From the NCBI GenBank assembly GCA_965215165.1, contig CBDCCX010000006.1, positions 3,100,001 through 3,164,000 on the forward strand: a stretch of DNA of 64,000 nucleotides. The letters are read 5' to 3'. The stretch comes from JANQRZ01 sp965215165. Its GTDB lineage: Bacteria; Bacteroidota; Rhodothermia; Rhodothermales; JANQRZ01. The notes under the pieces were generated by a model. The model had not been told where the DNA came from. It searched no databases and saw nothing but the letters and a program-made list of their open reading frames with translations. Numbering within the stretch: position 1 is the stretch's first letter; each line of letters begins with the position of its first letter. Below are positions 55,041 to 63,745 of the stretch, piece after piece. Position numbers and translations under genes: made by a program.

Positions 55041-56939
55041 TTAGAACGAGAGGTGGAGCCGCAGCCGGGCGTGGCGCGGCGGCATCGGGTAGCCGCGCAC
55101 GACCTCGGCCTCGGCGTCGAGGAGGTTCTCGACGGCGACGCCGAGCGCGGCGGTGACGGTGGAGAAGGCGTGCTCGGCGCGGAGCTGCGCGTCGAGCGTC
55201 AACGTGGCGGGCAGGTCGAGGCTGCCGTCGGAGCGGACGGGGCGCGCACCCGTGAAGCGTCCAGCCGCATCGAGCCGGAGCTTCGTCACGGGGCCAAGCG
55301 GGAGGGCGGCATCGCCCCACAGCTTGAGCGCCCAGCGTGGGACGTAGCGGAGCTGCTGGCCGTAGGCCGGCTTCCCCGGCATCGAGCGGTCCACCGCGTC
55401 GGTGAGTGTATAGACGGTTCCGCCGCCGACCTCGGCCGGGCCGAGCATCAGCCCGCGCACATCCGCCGAGGCTTCCACCCCGAGCGTTTGCGTCCGGCTC
55501 AGGTTCTTGGGTGCGTAGTGCCCTGCCGCCGTCGGCTGCCACACGATCTGGTCGAGGAGGCGGGAGGCGAAGACGGTGACCTCGGCGCTGAGGCCGTTGC
55601 GGGCGACGTGCGCGCCGAGGTCGGCCGTCCACCCGCGCTCCGGGTTGAGGTCGGGGTTGCCGCCGGGCTGCCAGAAGCGGTCGTTGAAGGTCGGGGCGCG
55701 GAAGGCGAGGCCGGCGCTGGCCTTGAGCCGGAGCGCCCCCGCAAGCCGGAGATTCGCCCCGAGGCGGGGGCTGACCGCAGAGATCGCGCGCTCGGCTCCG
55801 GCGCTGCGGAGGTAGACGTCAGCGCGGAGCGCGGGATAGAGCAGGAGCCGCCCGACCTCGCCGGTGGCCCAGGCGAAGACACCGAGCCGGGTCTCCCTCG
55901 CCCGTCCGCTCAGACTTGGGTGCGCCGCCGTCCCGACGCCGCCGGTGACGCCGCCGCCGACGAGCCACTGCTCGCCGACGAGGCTCTGGGCTTCGACCTC
56001 GCCCGAGGCGAGCCTCGTCCGGCCCGTGTCGTCGAGCCCGAGCGCCGGGTTCTGGTAGCGGAGCGCCGCGAGCTGCACCAGGCCGCCCGCCCGGAGCGCG
56101 ACCGCGCCGAGGCGCGAGGTGACGCCACCCCACAGGCGGAGGTGCCGGTCGTGCTGCCGCTCACCCGCCGGGCGGCTGCCGACGCTGCCCGGCAAGCCCC
56201 GGTCGGCTGCGCCGAGCCAGCCCGCGAGGTGGGCCGTGGTCGGGCCGGACGTGACCTCGCCGCGCGCATAGAGCGAGTGCCGCGAGCGGCCCGCCCCGGT
56301 GCGCCGGACGGTGTCGCCGTTCAGCCCCTCGGTCGGGTCGAAGTAGAGGAAGTCGCCGTCGGCGGCACTCGCCTCGGCGGCGGCGACGCCCGAGACCGCG
56401 CCGTGCGACCCCGCCGCGAGGCCGCCGAGAGAGCGCTCGCCCCACGCGCCGGCCGCACTCGAGAGCAGGAGCCGGTCCTCCTCGGCCCGCGCCGTGCGAA
56501 GGTTCACCACGCCGCCGACGCCGTCGGTGCCCCAGCGCGCCGAGCCGGCCCCGTGGAGCAGCTCGACGGACTCGAGCAGGACCGTCGGCAGGAGCGACAG
56601 GTCGAGCTGCCCGAGCTGCGGGTCGGCGATGCGGTGGCCGTCGAGCAGCACGAGCGTCTGCGCCGCACTCGTGCCGCGCAGCGAGAGGCTCGCCAGGCCA
56701 CCCGGCCCGTACCGCCGGACGAAGGCGGCCGAGCGCGCCGCGAGGAGGTCCGCCACCGAGTCCGAGCCGGAGGCGGCGATGGCCTCGGCACCGAGGACCG
56801 TCACGCGCGCCGGAGCCTCCACCGCCGCCGAGCGCGTGGCGACGACGTGCACGGCGGGCAGCGTCGTGTCCGGCTCGGCACTCTGCGCGGCGGCAGGGGG
56901 AGCGAGGCAGGCGAGAAGAAGGAGGGCGAGACGGCGCAC
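55041..56939 (-). CDS. btuB: BtuB-like TonB-dependent cobalamin receptor
   Basis: The 632-residue product starts at GTG 56939 with a signal peptide (RRLALLLLACLAPPAAAQ). The plug domain has VADLLAARSAAFVRRYGPGG, SLRGTSAAQTLVLLDGHRIA and ELLHGAGSARWGTDGVGGVV, and the barrel ends RHARLRLHLSF with a terminal aromatic residue. A cobalamin riboswitch lies upstream and a BtuG-like gene follows at once, which fixes cobalamin as the probable ligand. The TonB box is not obvious. Confidence 0.9.
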   Translation of the reverse strand: MRRLALLLLACLAPPAAAQSAEPDTTLPAVHVVATRSAAVEAPARVTVLGAEAIAASGSDSVADLLAARSAAFVRRYGPGGLASLSLRGTSAAQTLVLLDGHRIADPQLGQLDLSLLPTVLLESVELLHGAGSARWGTDGVGGVVNLRTARAEEDRLLLSSAAGAWGERSLGGLAAGSHGAVSGVAAAEASAADGDFLYFDPTEGLNGDTVRRTGAGRSRHSLYARGEVTSGPTTAHLAGWLGAADRGLPGSVGSRPAGERQHDRHLRLWGGVTSRLGAVALRAGGLVQLAALRYQNPALGLDDTGRTRLASGEVEAQSLVGEQWLVGGGVTGGVGTAAHPSLSGRARETRLGVFAWATGEVGRLLLYPALRADVYLRSAGAERAISAVSPRLGANLRLAGALRLKASAGLAFRAPTFNDRFWQPGGNPDLNPERGWTADLGAHVARNGLSAEVTVFASRLLDQIVWQPTAAGHYAPKNLSRTQTLGVEASADVRGLMLGPAEVGGGTVYTLTDAVDRSMPGKPAYGQQLRYVPRWALKLWGDAALPLGPVTKLRLDAAGRFTGARPVRSDGSLDLPATLTLDAQLRAEHAFSTVTAALGVAVENLLDAEAEVVRGYPMPPRHARLRLHLSF

Positions 56940-56941
56940 AG

Positions 56942-56972
56942 AAAAACCCGAGCCTCAGTGGGAGGATCGGGT
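56942..56972 (-). terminator. riboswitch expression platform: intrinsic terminator
   Basis: On the minus strand ACCCGA pairs with TCGGGT, and an inner CCTC/GAGG pair follows one mismatch, with loop CCACT. TTTTT (56942-56946 complement) comes straight after. The U-tract ends two bases before the btuB GTG, so termination would stop btuB and everything behind it. Confidence 0.8.
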
Positions 56973-57044
56973 CGCCGGGCCGCCCGGTCACGCCGGGGTC
57001 GGGCGCAGGCCGAGGGGCTGCGCGGGCGCTGCGATCCTCTGGTC

Positions 57045-57350
57045 CCGGAGGTCGATAGCGTGGGCGCGCTCAGGCAGGTCTCCTGGCTCGCGGCGCGGGG
57101 TCGGTGCGCTCGGCTCCGTCTCGGTCCTTCCCGCCGGAGCGTCAGCTCCCGCAGTGGACCGGCACGTCAGCGCCGAGCGGCGCGCCGCCTACAGTTGCGG
57201 GTACAGCTCCGGTTGGGAACGACGAGTGACGAACACTGAGCGACGAACGGTTGCTCGCAGCACCCCCTCGTCGCTCGACGCTCGTCCCTCGTCCCTTCCC
57301 TCGGATTCCCTTTTCACCCCGACCAGGCCGGCGGGCCGTCGCGGGGACCT
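57045..57350 (-). ncRNA. cobalamin riboswitch
   Basis: On the minus strand the B12 box AGGAGACCTGCC is at 57073-57084, the segment CCCGCAACTGTAGG at 57188-57201 and GAAAAGGGAA at 57306-57315. These are in the right order and are diagnostic of the adenosylcobalamin aptamer. The stretch between the last two is about 104 nt instead of about 30-40, with a repetitive GACGAG/CGTCGT hairpin. The outer limits are approximate. Confidence 0.9.
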
Positions 57351-57435
57351 GAGGCGTGGGGGAAAGAACAGGCTGCAAGATAGGGCGGCGCGGGGCGCGC
57401 GCCAACCCAGTGTCTGAGAAAACGCGGCGAGGTGC

Positions 57436-57479
57436 GGTAACACTAGGCTAACACTTCGCTCACGGCCCGGTTACACAGC
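57436..57479 (+). promoter_or_regulatory. PHO-box-like repeats upstream of the nucleotidase
   Basis: Four consecutive 11-mers align: GGTAACACTAG, GCTAACACTTC, GCTCACGGCCC, GGTTACACAGC. PhoB sites are 11-bp direct repeats in tandem, from established knowledge. The array lies 57 bases before the ATG of a phosphohydrolase gene. Confidence 0.6.
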
Positions 57480-57536
57480 GCGGGCCGGCCGCCAGTAGTC
57501 TGAAGCCCCTTTCTCCCTCATCCGTCCCCCCTCTTC

Positions 57537-59951
57537 ATGAACCGTTTGCTTCTCTCCGGCCTTCTGTGCGCCGGCCTCCTCTGCGCCGCGCTCCCCGCCC
57601 GCGCTCAGGCCACGTTCACCGTCCTCCACCACAGCGACGGCGAGTCCCAGCTCATCAACCTCGGTGAGGGGCTCGAGGACTTCGGCGGCGTGGCGTGCTT
57701 CGCCTCCGTCGTGGAGCGCCTCCGCGCCGAGGCCGGCGCGCTCGGCTCCGTCCTCGTCTCGTCGGGCGACAACTTCCTCGCCGGGCCGGAGTTCTCGGCC
57801 AGCCTCGCCAACGGCGTCCCCTACTACGACGCCGTCGCGCTCGACCTGATCGGCTACGACGCCATCACAATCGGCAACCACGAGTTCGACTTCGGACCGG
57901 ACGTGCTCGCCGCCTTCATCGCCAGCTTCGAGCCGGGTGACCCGCCGCCGCCGTTCCTCAGCGCGAACCTCGACGTGAGCGCCGAGCCGGCCCTCGCCGC
58001 CCTCGCCGACGCGGGTATCCTCACCGGGAGCACCGTCGTCCAGCGCGGCCCGGTCCAGATCGGCATTGTCGGCGCGACGACCCCGAACCTGCCGTTCATC
58101 TCGAGCCCCGGTGCCGTCGTGGTGATGGAGGACGTGGCAGCCGTCGTCCAGGCCGAGGTAGACCGCCTCCGCATGGACGGCGTGGACGGCATCATCCTCG
58201 CCAGCCACCTCCAGAGCATCAACGAGGAGATCGCGCTCGTCCCCATGCTCCGCGGCGTGGACGTCGTGATCGCCGGCGGCGGCGGCGAGCTGCTCGCCAA
58301 CCCCGGCGACCTGCTCGTCCCCGGCGACGAGGGCGAGGTCTTCGGCCCCTACCCGCTGCTCGCCACCGACGCCGACGGCGACACCGTCCCGGTCGTCGGG
58401 ACGACGGGCGACTACGCCTACGTCGGCCGCCTCGTCCTTACGGTGGATGCCGGCGGGCTGACGGTCGGCGACGCGAGCGGCCCCGTCCGTGTGGCGTGCG
58501 GCGACCAGCCCGACGCCGTGGACCCGGACCCGGCCGTGCAGGCCCAGGCCGTCGACCCCGTCATCGCCTTCGTCGCTGACCTCAACGCGACGGTCATCGG
58601 CCAGACCGAAGTCCCGCTCAGCGGGGTCCGCTCCGAGGTCCGCACCGAGGAGACCAACCTCGGCGACCTCATCGCCGACGCCCTGCTCTGGCAGGCCGAC
58701 CAGCTCAACGAGGATTTCGACGCGCCCGACCCCGACGTGGCCGTGCAGAACGGCGGCGGCATCCGCAACGACAACGTCCTCCCGCCCGGCGATATCACCG
58801 CGCTCGAGACGTTCAACGTCCTCCCGTTCACCAACTTCGTCACGATCGTCGAGGCCGTCGAGCCTCAGCAGTTCAAGGAGCTCCTCGAGAACGCGGTCTC
58901 CGAGGTCAAGAACACGAGCGGGCGGTTCGCCCAGGCCGGCGGGTTCTACTTCGCGTGGGACCCCGCCGGCACGGCGCAGGAACTGAACGACGACGGGACG
59001 GTCCTCGTCCCCGGCACGCGCGTCCAGGACGCGCAGCTCGTCGACGGGACCGTGATCGTGGACGACGGCGAGGTCGTCGACGGCGCACCCGCGCTCAACG
59101 TCGCCACGATCGACTTCCTCGCGCGCGGCGGCGACCAGTACCCGTTCCGCGACCGCGACTTCACGGTCCTCGGCGTGACCTATCAGCAGGCGCTGAGCAA
59201 CTACATCCAGGATAGCCTCGGCGGGACGGTCACCGCCGCCGCCTATCCCGTCGGCGGGGACGGCCGGATCTACAACACGACGACGCTGACGGTCGCCGCG
59301 ACGCCAGGCACGACGACCGTCCCGGCGAGCGGCGGCCAGGTCGCCAGCCTCGTCGAGGTTTCGCAGCGCGACGACGACCCGGTGCGCTTCGAGGCGTGGA
59401 CCGTCGTCGAGCGGCCCGACGGGAGGACGTTCGTCGAGCGCCGCGTCCGCAACGCGGTCACGCTCGGCCCAGCCGAGACGCTGGCCCGGACGATCCGGAA
59501 CACGGTGCCAGCCGGCTTCGCCGCCGGGACCTACACCGTGACCGTCAACGTCGGCCGCTTCCCCGAGGTCGAGGCGGCCTCGGACCGCTTCACGTTCGTG
59601 AAAGAAGGCGCGGGCATCGCCGCCGGCGACGCGGGTGGCCCCGGTGCGACCGGCACCGACGCGGCTCATAGCAGAGCCTCACTTCCGACCGCGTTCGCTC
59701 TCGGCGCAGCCTATCCGAACCCAGCCGTCGGCGCGGCGACCGTCCCGTTCGAGGTGCCGCACGCCGCACCGATCCGGCTCGACGTCTACGACGTGCTCGG
59801 CCGCCGAGTGGCGGCGCTCGTCGACGAGACTGTCGAGGCGGGCCGCCACACGGCGCGGTTCGACGCCTCGGGCCTCGCCGGCGGGGTCTACGTGGCCCGG
59901 CTCCAGGCCGACGGCTTTGCGGCGTCGCGGCAGCTCGTGGTCGTGAAGTAG
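57537..59951 (+). CDS. 5'-nucleotidase/metallophosphatase with type IX sorting domain
   Basis: The 804-residue product has a signal peptide (GLLCAGLLCAALPARAQ). The metallophosphatase domain has VLHHSDGESQL, SSGDNFLAGPEF, IGNHEFDFGP and GGGGELLANP. The 5'-nucleotidase C-terminal domain follows with VAVQNGGGIRND and NTFV-like turns. The last 80 residues (GAAYPNPAVGAATVPFEVPH to LAGGVYVARLQADGFAA) are a type IX sorting domain. It should release phosphate from extracellular nucleotides at the cell surface. PHO-box-like repeats upstream fit control by phosphate starvation. Confidence 0.9.
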   Translation: MNRLLLSGLLCAGLLCAALPARAQATFTVLHHSDGESQLINLGEGLEDFGGVACFASVVERLRAEAGALGSVLVSSGDNFLAGPEFSASLANGVPYYDAVALDLIGYDAITIGNHEFDFGPDVLAAFIASFEPGDPPPPFLSANLDVSAEPALAALADAGILTGSTVVQRGPVQIGIVGATTPNLPFISSPGAVVVMEDVAAVVQAEVDRLRMDGVDGIILASHLQSINEEIALVPMLRGVDVVIAGGGGELLANPGDLLVPGDEGEVFGPYPLLATDADGDTVPVVGTTGDYAYVGRLVLTVDAGGLTVGDASGPVRVACGDQPDAVDPDPAVQAQAVDPVIAFVADLNATVIGQTEVPLSGVRSEVRTEETNLGDLIADALLWQADQLNEDFDAPDPDVAVQNGGGIRNDNVLPPGDITALETFNVLPFTNFVTIVEAVEPQQFKELLENAVSEVKNTSGRFAQAGGFYFAWDPAGTAQELNDDGTVLVPGTRVQDAQLVDGTVIVDDGEVVDGAPALNVATIDFLARGGDQYPFRDRDFTVLGVTYQQALSNYIQDSLGGTVTAAAYPVGGDGRIYNTTTLTVAATPGTTTVPASGGQVASLVEVSQRDDDPVRFEAWTVVERPDGRTFVERRVRNAVTLGPAETLARTIRNTVPAGFAAGTYTVTVNVGRFPEVEAASDRFTFVKEGAGIAAGDAGGPGATGTDAAHSRASLPTAFALGAAYPNPAVGAATVPFEVPHAAPIRLDVYDVLGRRVAALVDETVEAGRHTARFDASGLAGGVYVARLQADGFAASRQLVVVK

Positions 59952-60002
59952 AGCAGCCGCGGAGACGTAGTAGGGCCGGCCCGTAAGCCGGTCTTGCCAG
60001 CC

Positions 60003-60032
60003 GAGGGAGGCTTCCAGCCGGGAGCCTCCCTC
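60003..60032 (+). terminator. hairpin after the nucleotidase gene
   Basis: GAGGGAGGCT (60003-60012) pairs perfectly with AGCCTCCCTC (60023-60032) around a 10-base loop, 52 bases after the stop. No T-tract follows. Confidence 0.6.
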
Positions 60033-60089
60033 GCTGCATTGGGGGTTCGCGCGACCACCCGTTCCGAGCAGCAGCGGGAAAGGTGGGGA

Positions 60090-60133
60090 GGCCACAGTTT
60101 CGTAAAACCGCCTTTACCTCTCGGTAACAGCGC
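60090..60133 (+). promoter_or_regulatory. PHO-box-like repeats upstream of the PhoX-like gene
   Basis: Four consecutive 11-mers align as GGCCACAGTTT, CGTAAAACCGC, CTTTACCTCTC and GGTAACAGCGC. The shared pattern is a pyrimidine at base 3 (T in three units), A at base 5 and C or A at bases 6-7, as in the array at 57436. It is weaker than that one. Confidence 0.45.
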
Positions 60134-60236
60134 CAGGCCGCTCGCATGTCTACACTCTCTCCGTCCGACTAGGGGATCGGACCCCGCCTCCCACGCCTCG
60201 CCCCCTCCACCGTCTTACCCCTTCTCAGAGGCTCTC

Positions 60237-62186
60237 ATGAAGCCCTTATCGTACGCCTGCGCGCTCCTGGCGCTCCTCTTCCTCGCGCCGACGGCCTCGG
60301 CGCAGTTCAACACGACCAACGGGCCGCTGCTCACGTCTACGGACGCGGCCTGGCTCACCTTTCCGCTGTTCACCGTCGGCGACGTCGTCGACGGCTACAT
60401 CCCGCCCGGCATCCTCGACGGCATCGGCGCCCAGGTCATCGATGGCGACCGCGTCCGGCTCTACGTCAACCACGAGCTCAACGCCGCCTCGGGCTACGCC
60501 TACTCGCTCGCCAACGGCACCGTCCTCACCGGCGCGCGCATCACCGCCTTCGACGTCAACCGCCAGACGTTCGACCTGATCGACGCCGGGATCGCCTACG
60601 ACCGGATCGTCGACCGCTACCGCCGCGTCGTGACGAGCGCGTTCCAGATCAACGAGGGGGCGCAGGGCCCCAACGAGGGGCTGGACCGGCTCTGCTCGGG
60701 CAGCTTCTTCCCCCAGGGCCGCTTCGGGCTCCGCGACGCGATATACTTCGCCGGCGAGGAGGTCTCGAACGACCGCGGCGGCCAGGCCTTCGCCCTCGAC
60801 GTGGCGCGGCGCACGCTCCGCGCCGTCCCGGCCCTCGGCCGCGCCGCCTTCGAGAACGTCACGCTCATGGACGCCGGCAACGACCGCGTCACCGCCATCC
60901 TGATCGGCGACGACCGCCAGGGCGCTCCGCTCTACCTCTACCTCGGCGTCAAGAACTTCCGCCGCGACGGCAGCTTCCTCGACCGCAACGGCCTCGCCTT
61001 CGGCCAGCTCTTCGCCTGGGTCAGCGACGGCGGCGACCTCTCCCCGCAGGACTTCAGCGGCACCGACAACAGCCGCACCGGCCGCTTCGTCGCCGTCGAT
61101 CAGTTCGACGCGTCCCAGGCCGGGCAGCCGGGCTACGACCTCGTCGGCTACGCCGACCAGGCCACGCTCGACAGCTTGACAGCCGCCGCCGGTGCCTTCG
61201 CCTTTTCCCGCCCCGAGGACGTGGCGACCAATCCCGAGGACGGCTCCCAGGCCCTCTTCGCCTCAACCGGCCGCGGCAGCGCCTTCCCCGCCGACGACTT
61301 CGGGACCACCTACCTCGTCGACATCGACTTCCCGGCCTTTACCCGGATCCCGGATGGCGGCGAGCTTCCTGAAATCCCCGCTACGCTCACCATCCTCTAC
61401 GACGGCGACGACGCCGGCGCCGGGCAGTTCCCCGAGCCCCAGGCCGGCCTCCGCAACCCCGACAACCTCGACTGGTCCGACGACGGCTTCGGCTACATCC
61501 AGGAGGACCGCTCGACCCAGAATGCCCCCTTCGGCGGGACCGGTGCCGAGGAGGCCGCCGTGTGGGCGCTCGACATCGACACGGGTGACCTCAACCGGAT
61601 CGCCCGGATCAACCGCGCCGCCGTCCCGCCCGGGCAGGTGGACACGAACCCGCTCGACGTCGGCAACTGGGAGTCCTCGGGCGTGCTCGACGTGAGCGAG
61701 GCCTTCGGGCTGCCGTCGTCGCTGACCCTCCTCGCCGCCGACGTCCAGGGCCACAGCCTCGAAGGCGGCATCATCGACGCGGCGAACCTCGTCGAGGGCG
61801 GGCAGCTCCTGTTTCTCCTCGGCGTCCGCACGCCGACGCCGGTGCGCCTCGCCGAGGGCACCTCGCTCTCCGAGGCCGTCACCCGCTTCACCGAGGCCCA
61901 GGCGGCCTCCCAGGCGCAGCCCGGCGAGGTCGCCCTCGAGGAGGCCTACCCGAACCCGTTCGTCTCGGCCACGACCGTAGCCTACGCGCTGCCGGCGGCG
62001 GGCGAGGTGCGGCTCGCGGTCTACGACGTGCTTGGCCGCCAGGTCGCCGTGCTCGTCGAGGGCACCGTCGAGGCCGGCCAGCACACGGCGCGGCTCGACG
62101 CGGCCGGCCTCGCCGCCGGGACGTACCTCGTCCGGCTCCAGGCCGGCGACCGGGTGCTCACGCAGCGAGTCACGCTCGTGAAGTAG
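60237..62186 (+). CDS. PhoX/DUF839-like phosphatase with type IX sorting domain
   Basis: The 649-residue product from ATG 60237 has a signal peptide (ALLALLFLAPTASAQ). The core resembles DUF839/PhoX propellers: YVNHELNAASG, FAGEEVSNDRGGQAFALDV, ALGRAAFENVTLMDAGNDRV, LIGDDRQGAPLYLYLGVKNF and FSRPEDVATNP. It ends in a type IX sorting domain (EEAYPNPFVSATTVAYALPA to LAAGTYLVRLQAGDRV). A calcium-dependent surface alkaline phosphatase is the best guess. Its phosphatase activity is inferred; the upstream PHO-like repeats and the adjacent nucleotidase agree with it. Confidence 0.72.
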   Translation: MKPLSYACALLALLFLAPTASAQFNTTNGPLLTSTDAAWLTFPLFTVGDVVDGYIPPGILDGIGAQVIDGDRVRLYVNHELNAASGYAYSLANGTVLTGARITAFDVNRQTFDLIDAGIAYDRIVDRYRRVVTSAFQINEGAQGPNEGLDRLCSGSFFPQGRFGLRDAIYFAGEEVSNDRGGQAFALDVARRTLRAVPALGRAAFENVTLMDAGNDRVTAILIGDDRQGAPLYLYLGVKNFRRDGSFLDRNGLAFGQLFAWVSDGGDLSPQDFSGTDNSRTGRFVAVDQFDASQAGQPGYDLVGYADQATLDSLTAAAGAFAFSRPEDVATNPEDGSQALFASTGRGSAFPADDFGTTYLVDIDFPAFTRIPDGGELPEIPATLTILYDGDDAGAGQFPEPQAGLRNPDNLDWSDDGFGYIQEDRSTQNAPFGGTGAEEAAVWALDIDTGDLNRIARINRAAVPPGQVDTNPLDVGNWESSGVLDVSEAFGLPSSLTLLAADVQGHSLEGGIIDAANLVEGGQLLFLLGVRTPTPVRLAEGTSLSEAVTRFTEAQAASQAQPGEVALEEAYPNPFVSATTVAYALPAAGEVRLAVYDVLGRQVAVLVEGTVEAGQHTARLDAAGLAAGTYLVRLQAGDRVLTQRVTLVK

Positions 62187-62318
62187 GCTCACCATAAGGG
62201 TGATCCTGTCGGGGGCGGCTCCACTGCGGAGCCGCCCCTTCTCGTTTGCCCCGCCTGCGTCCCGAATTAAACAGGCGTGAAGAGAGGGCCGGGAGGCGGG
62301 ACGGAAAGACGAGCGTCT

Positions 62319-62341
62319 TAATTTAGACTCGATCTACATTA
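62319..62341 (+). promoter_or_regulatory. Fur-like palindromic operator
   Basis: TAATTTAGA and TCTACATTA flank CTCGA in a 23-bp interrupted palindrome with 8 of 11 paired positions. The TAGA-N5-TCTA core resembles Fur-type operators. It ends six bases before the porin ATG, so bound protein would block the gene directly. Confidence 0.5.
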
Positions 62342-62347
62342 CTGCCG

Positions 62348-63559
62348 ATGCCACTCCTCCTCGCCCTGCTCGCCCTTGCCATCCCGCCCGACTCGGTGGA
62401 TGCCGAGGCATCGCCGCTCGGCGGCTTTGGGCTCTCGGGCTACGGCTCGCTCAACTACTTCGCCTTCGACTGGGACACCGACCCCGAGCGCCGCAACGCG
62501 ATCGACATCGAGCGCTTGGTGCTCTACCCGACGTACCGCTTCAGCGAGCGCGTCTTTGTCAAGGCCGAGATCGAGTTCGAGCACGGCGGGACCGGCGTGA
62601 CAAAGGAGTTCGACCGCTTCGAGGAGTTCGGCGAGTTCGAGACCGAGGTCGAGGCCGGCGGCGAGGTGCTGCTCGAGCAGCTCCACGTCGACTTCGGGCT
62701 GTCGGAGCGCGTCGGCGTCCGCGTCGGCCGCGTCAAGCTCCCCTTCGGGATCGCGTCATACAACGACGAGCCGACCGAGTACTTCACCGCCGAGCGGTCG
62801 CCTGCCGAGGCCGCGCTCGTCCCGACCAACTGGTACGAGGTCGGGGTGCAGGCCTACGGTCGGGTCGGCCGTTTCGGCTATGCCGCCTCGCTCGTCAACG
62901 GCCTCGACGCGACGGGCTTCTCGTCGGCGAGCTGGATCGTGCGCGGCCACCAAAAGCGCTTCGAGACCATCAACGCCGACGCCCCGGCGCTCGCGCTCCG
63001 GCTCGACTGGTTCTACGCCGACGCCGCGCCCGGCAGCCGGATCGGGGCCTCGTTCTACGTCGGTGACAGCGCCCCGAACCGCCCCAAGCCCGACCTCGAC
63101 GCGCGCGCCGTCGTCGCCGTCGGCGACCTGCACGCGACGTGGGAGCGCGGCCCGCTCCGTGCCCGCGCGCTCGCGCTCTACGGCCGCCTCGGCAACGCCG
63201 ACCTGGTCTCGGACGCGAACCGGAATCTCTCGAACAACCTCAACGTCAAGCGCACGCCCGTCGGCAGCGCCGCCCTGGCCTACTACGTCGAGGCCGGTTA
63301 CGACGTGCTCTCGCTCCTCACCCGGACGGAGCAGCGCCTCGACGTGTTCGCGCGCTACGACTTCTACGACTCGATGCAGGCGGTCACCGGCGAGGTCTTC
63401 GACAACCCCCGCTGGGAGCGCACCGCCGTCACGGGCGGCGTGAACTGGTTCCCGCTCGACGAGGTCGTGCTCAAGGCACAGTTCACCCACCGCCGCCTCG
63501 GCCTCGCCGAGGCGAACGTCGAGAACACCTTCACCGCCGGCATCGGCTTCGAGTTTTAA
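62348..63559 (+). CDS. OprP/OprO-like outer-membrane porin
   Basis: The 403-residue product starts MPLLLALLALAIPPDSVDAE, a short signal sequence. The barrel shows FGLSGYGSLNYFAFDWD, VEIEF-like strands (KAEIEFEHGGTG), HVDFGLSERVGVRVGRVKLP and ends NTFTAGIGFEF with a terminal phenylalanine. The layout matches the OprP/OprO porin family, though iron- and anion-related relatives both occur. The palindrome at 62319 and the imelysin gene downstream favour an iron role here. Its TAA stop is the left target duplication of MITE copy 3. Confidence 0.78.
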   Translation: MPLLLALLALAIPPDSVDAEASPLGGFGLSGYGSLNYFAFDWDTDPERRNAIDIERLVLYPTYRFSERVFVKAEIEFEHGGTGVTKEFDRFEEFGEFETEVEAGGEVLLEQLHVDFGLSERVGVRVGRVKLPFGIASYNDEPTEYFTAERSPAEAALVPTNWYEVGVQAYGRVGRFGYAASLVNGLDATGFSSASWIVRGHQKRFETINADAPALALRLDWFYADAAPGSRIGASFYVGDSAPNRPKPDLDARAVVAVGDLHATWERGPLRARALALYGRLGNADLVSDANRNLSNNLNVKRTPVGSAALAYYVEAGYDVLSLLTRTEQRLDVFARYDFYDSMQAVTGEVFDNPRWERTAVTGGVNWFPLDEVVLKAQFTHRRLGLAEANVENTFTAGIGFEF

Positions 63560-63720
63560 GAGACTGTTTGGTAAGCAGGTCCGAAGGCGAGAGCGAGTGA
63601 GCCGGACGGCTGCAAGAAGTCTGAAACAGGCGATGCGGTAGCATCGGCGATGGAAGGCGACGCCGCAGTCGCGCTCGCGTAGCCGCTCGTAGCCCGGAAT
63701 TTGTCTTACCAGACAGCCTC
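63560..63720 (-). mobile_element. MITE copy 3 (IS5-like ends)
   Basis: This 161-bp element starts GAGACTGTTTGGTAAG and ends CTTACCAGACAGCCTC. TAA is duplicated at 63557-63559 (the porin stop codon) and 63721-63723. Its inner sequence matches copies 1 and 2 in reverse orientation. It lies between the porin and imelysin genes. Confidence 0.88.
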
Positions 63721-63745
63721 TAACCACCCCGAAATCCTCAATGCC

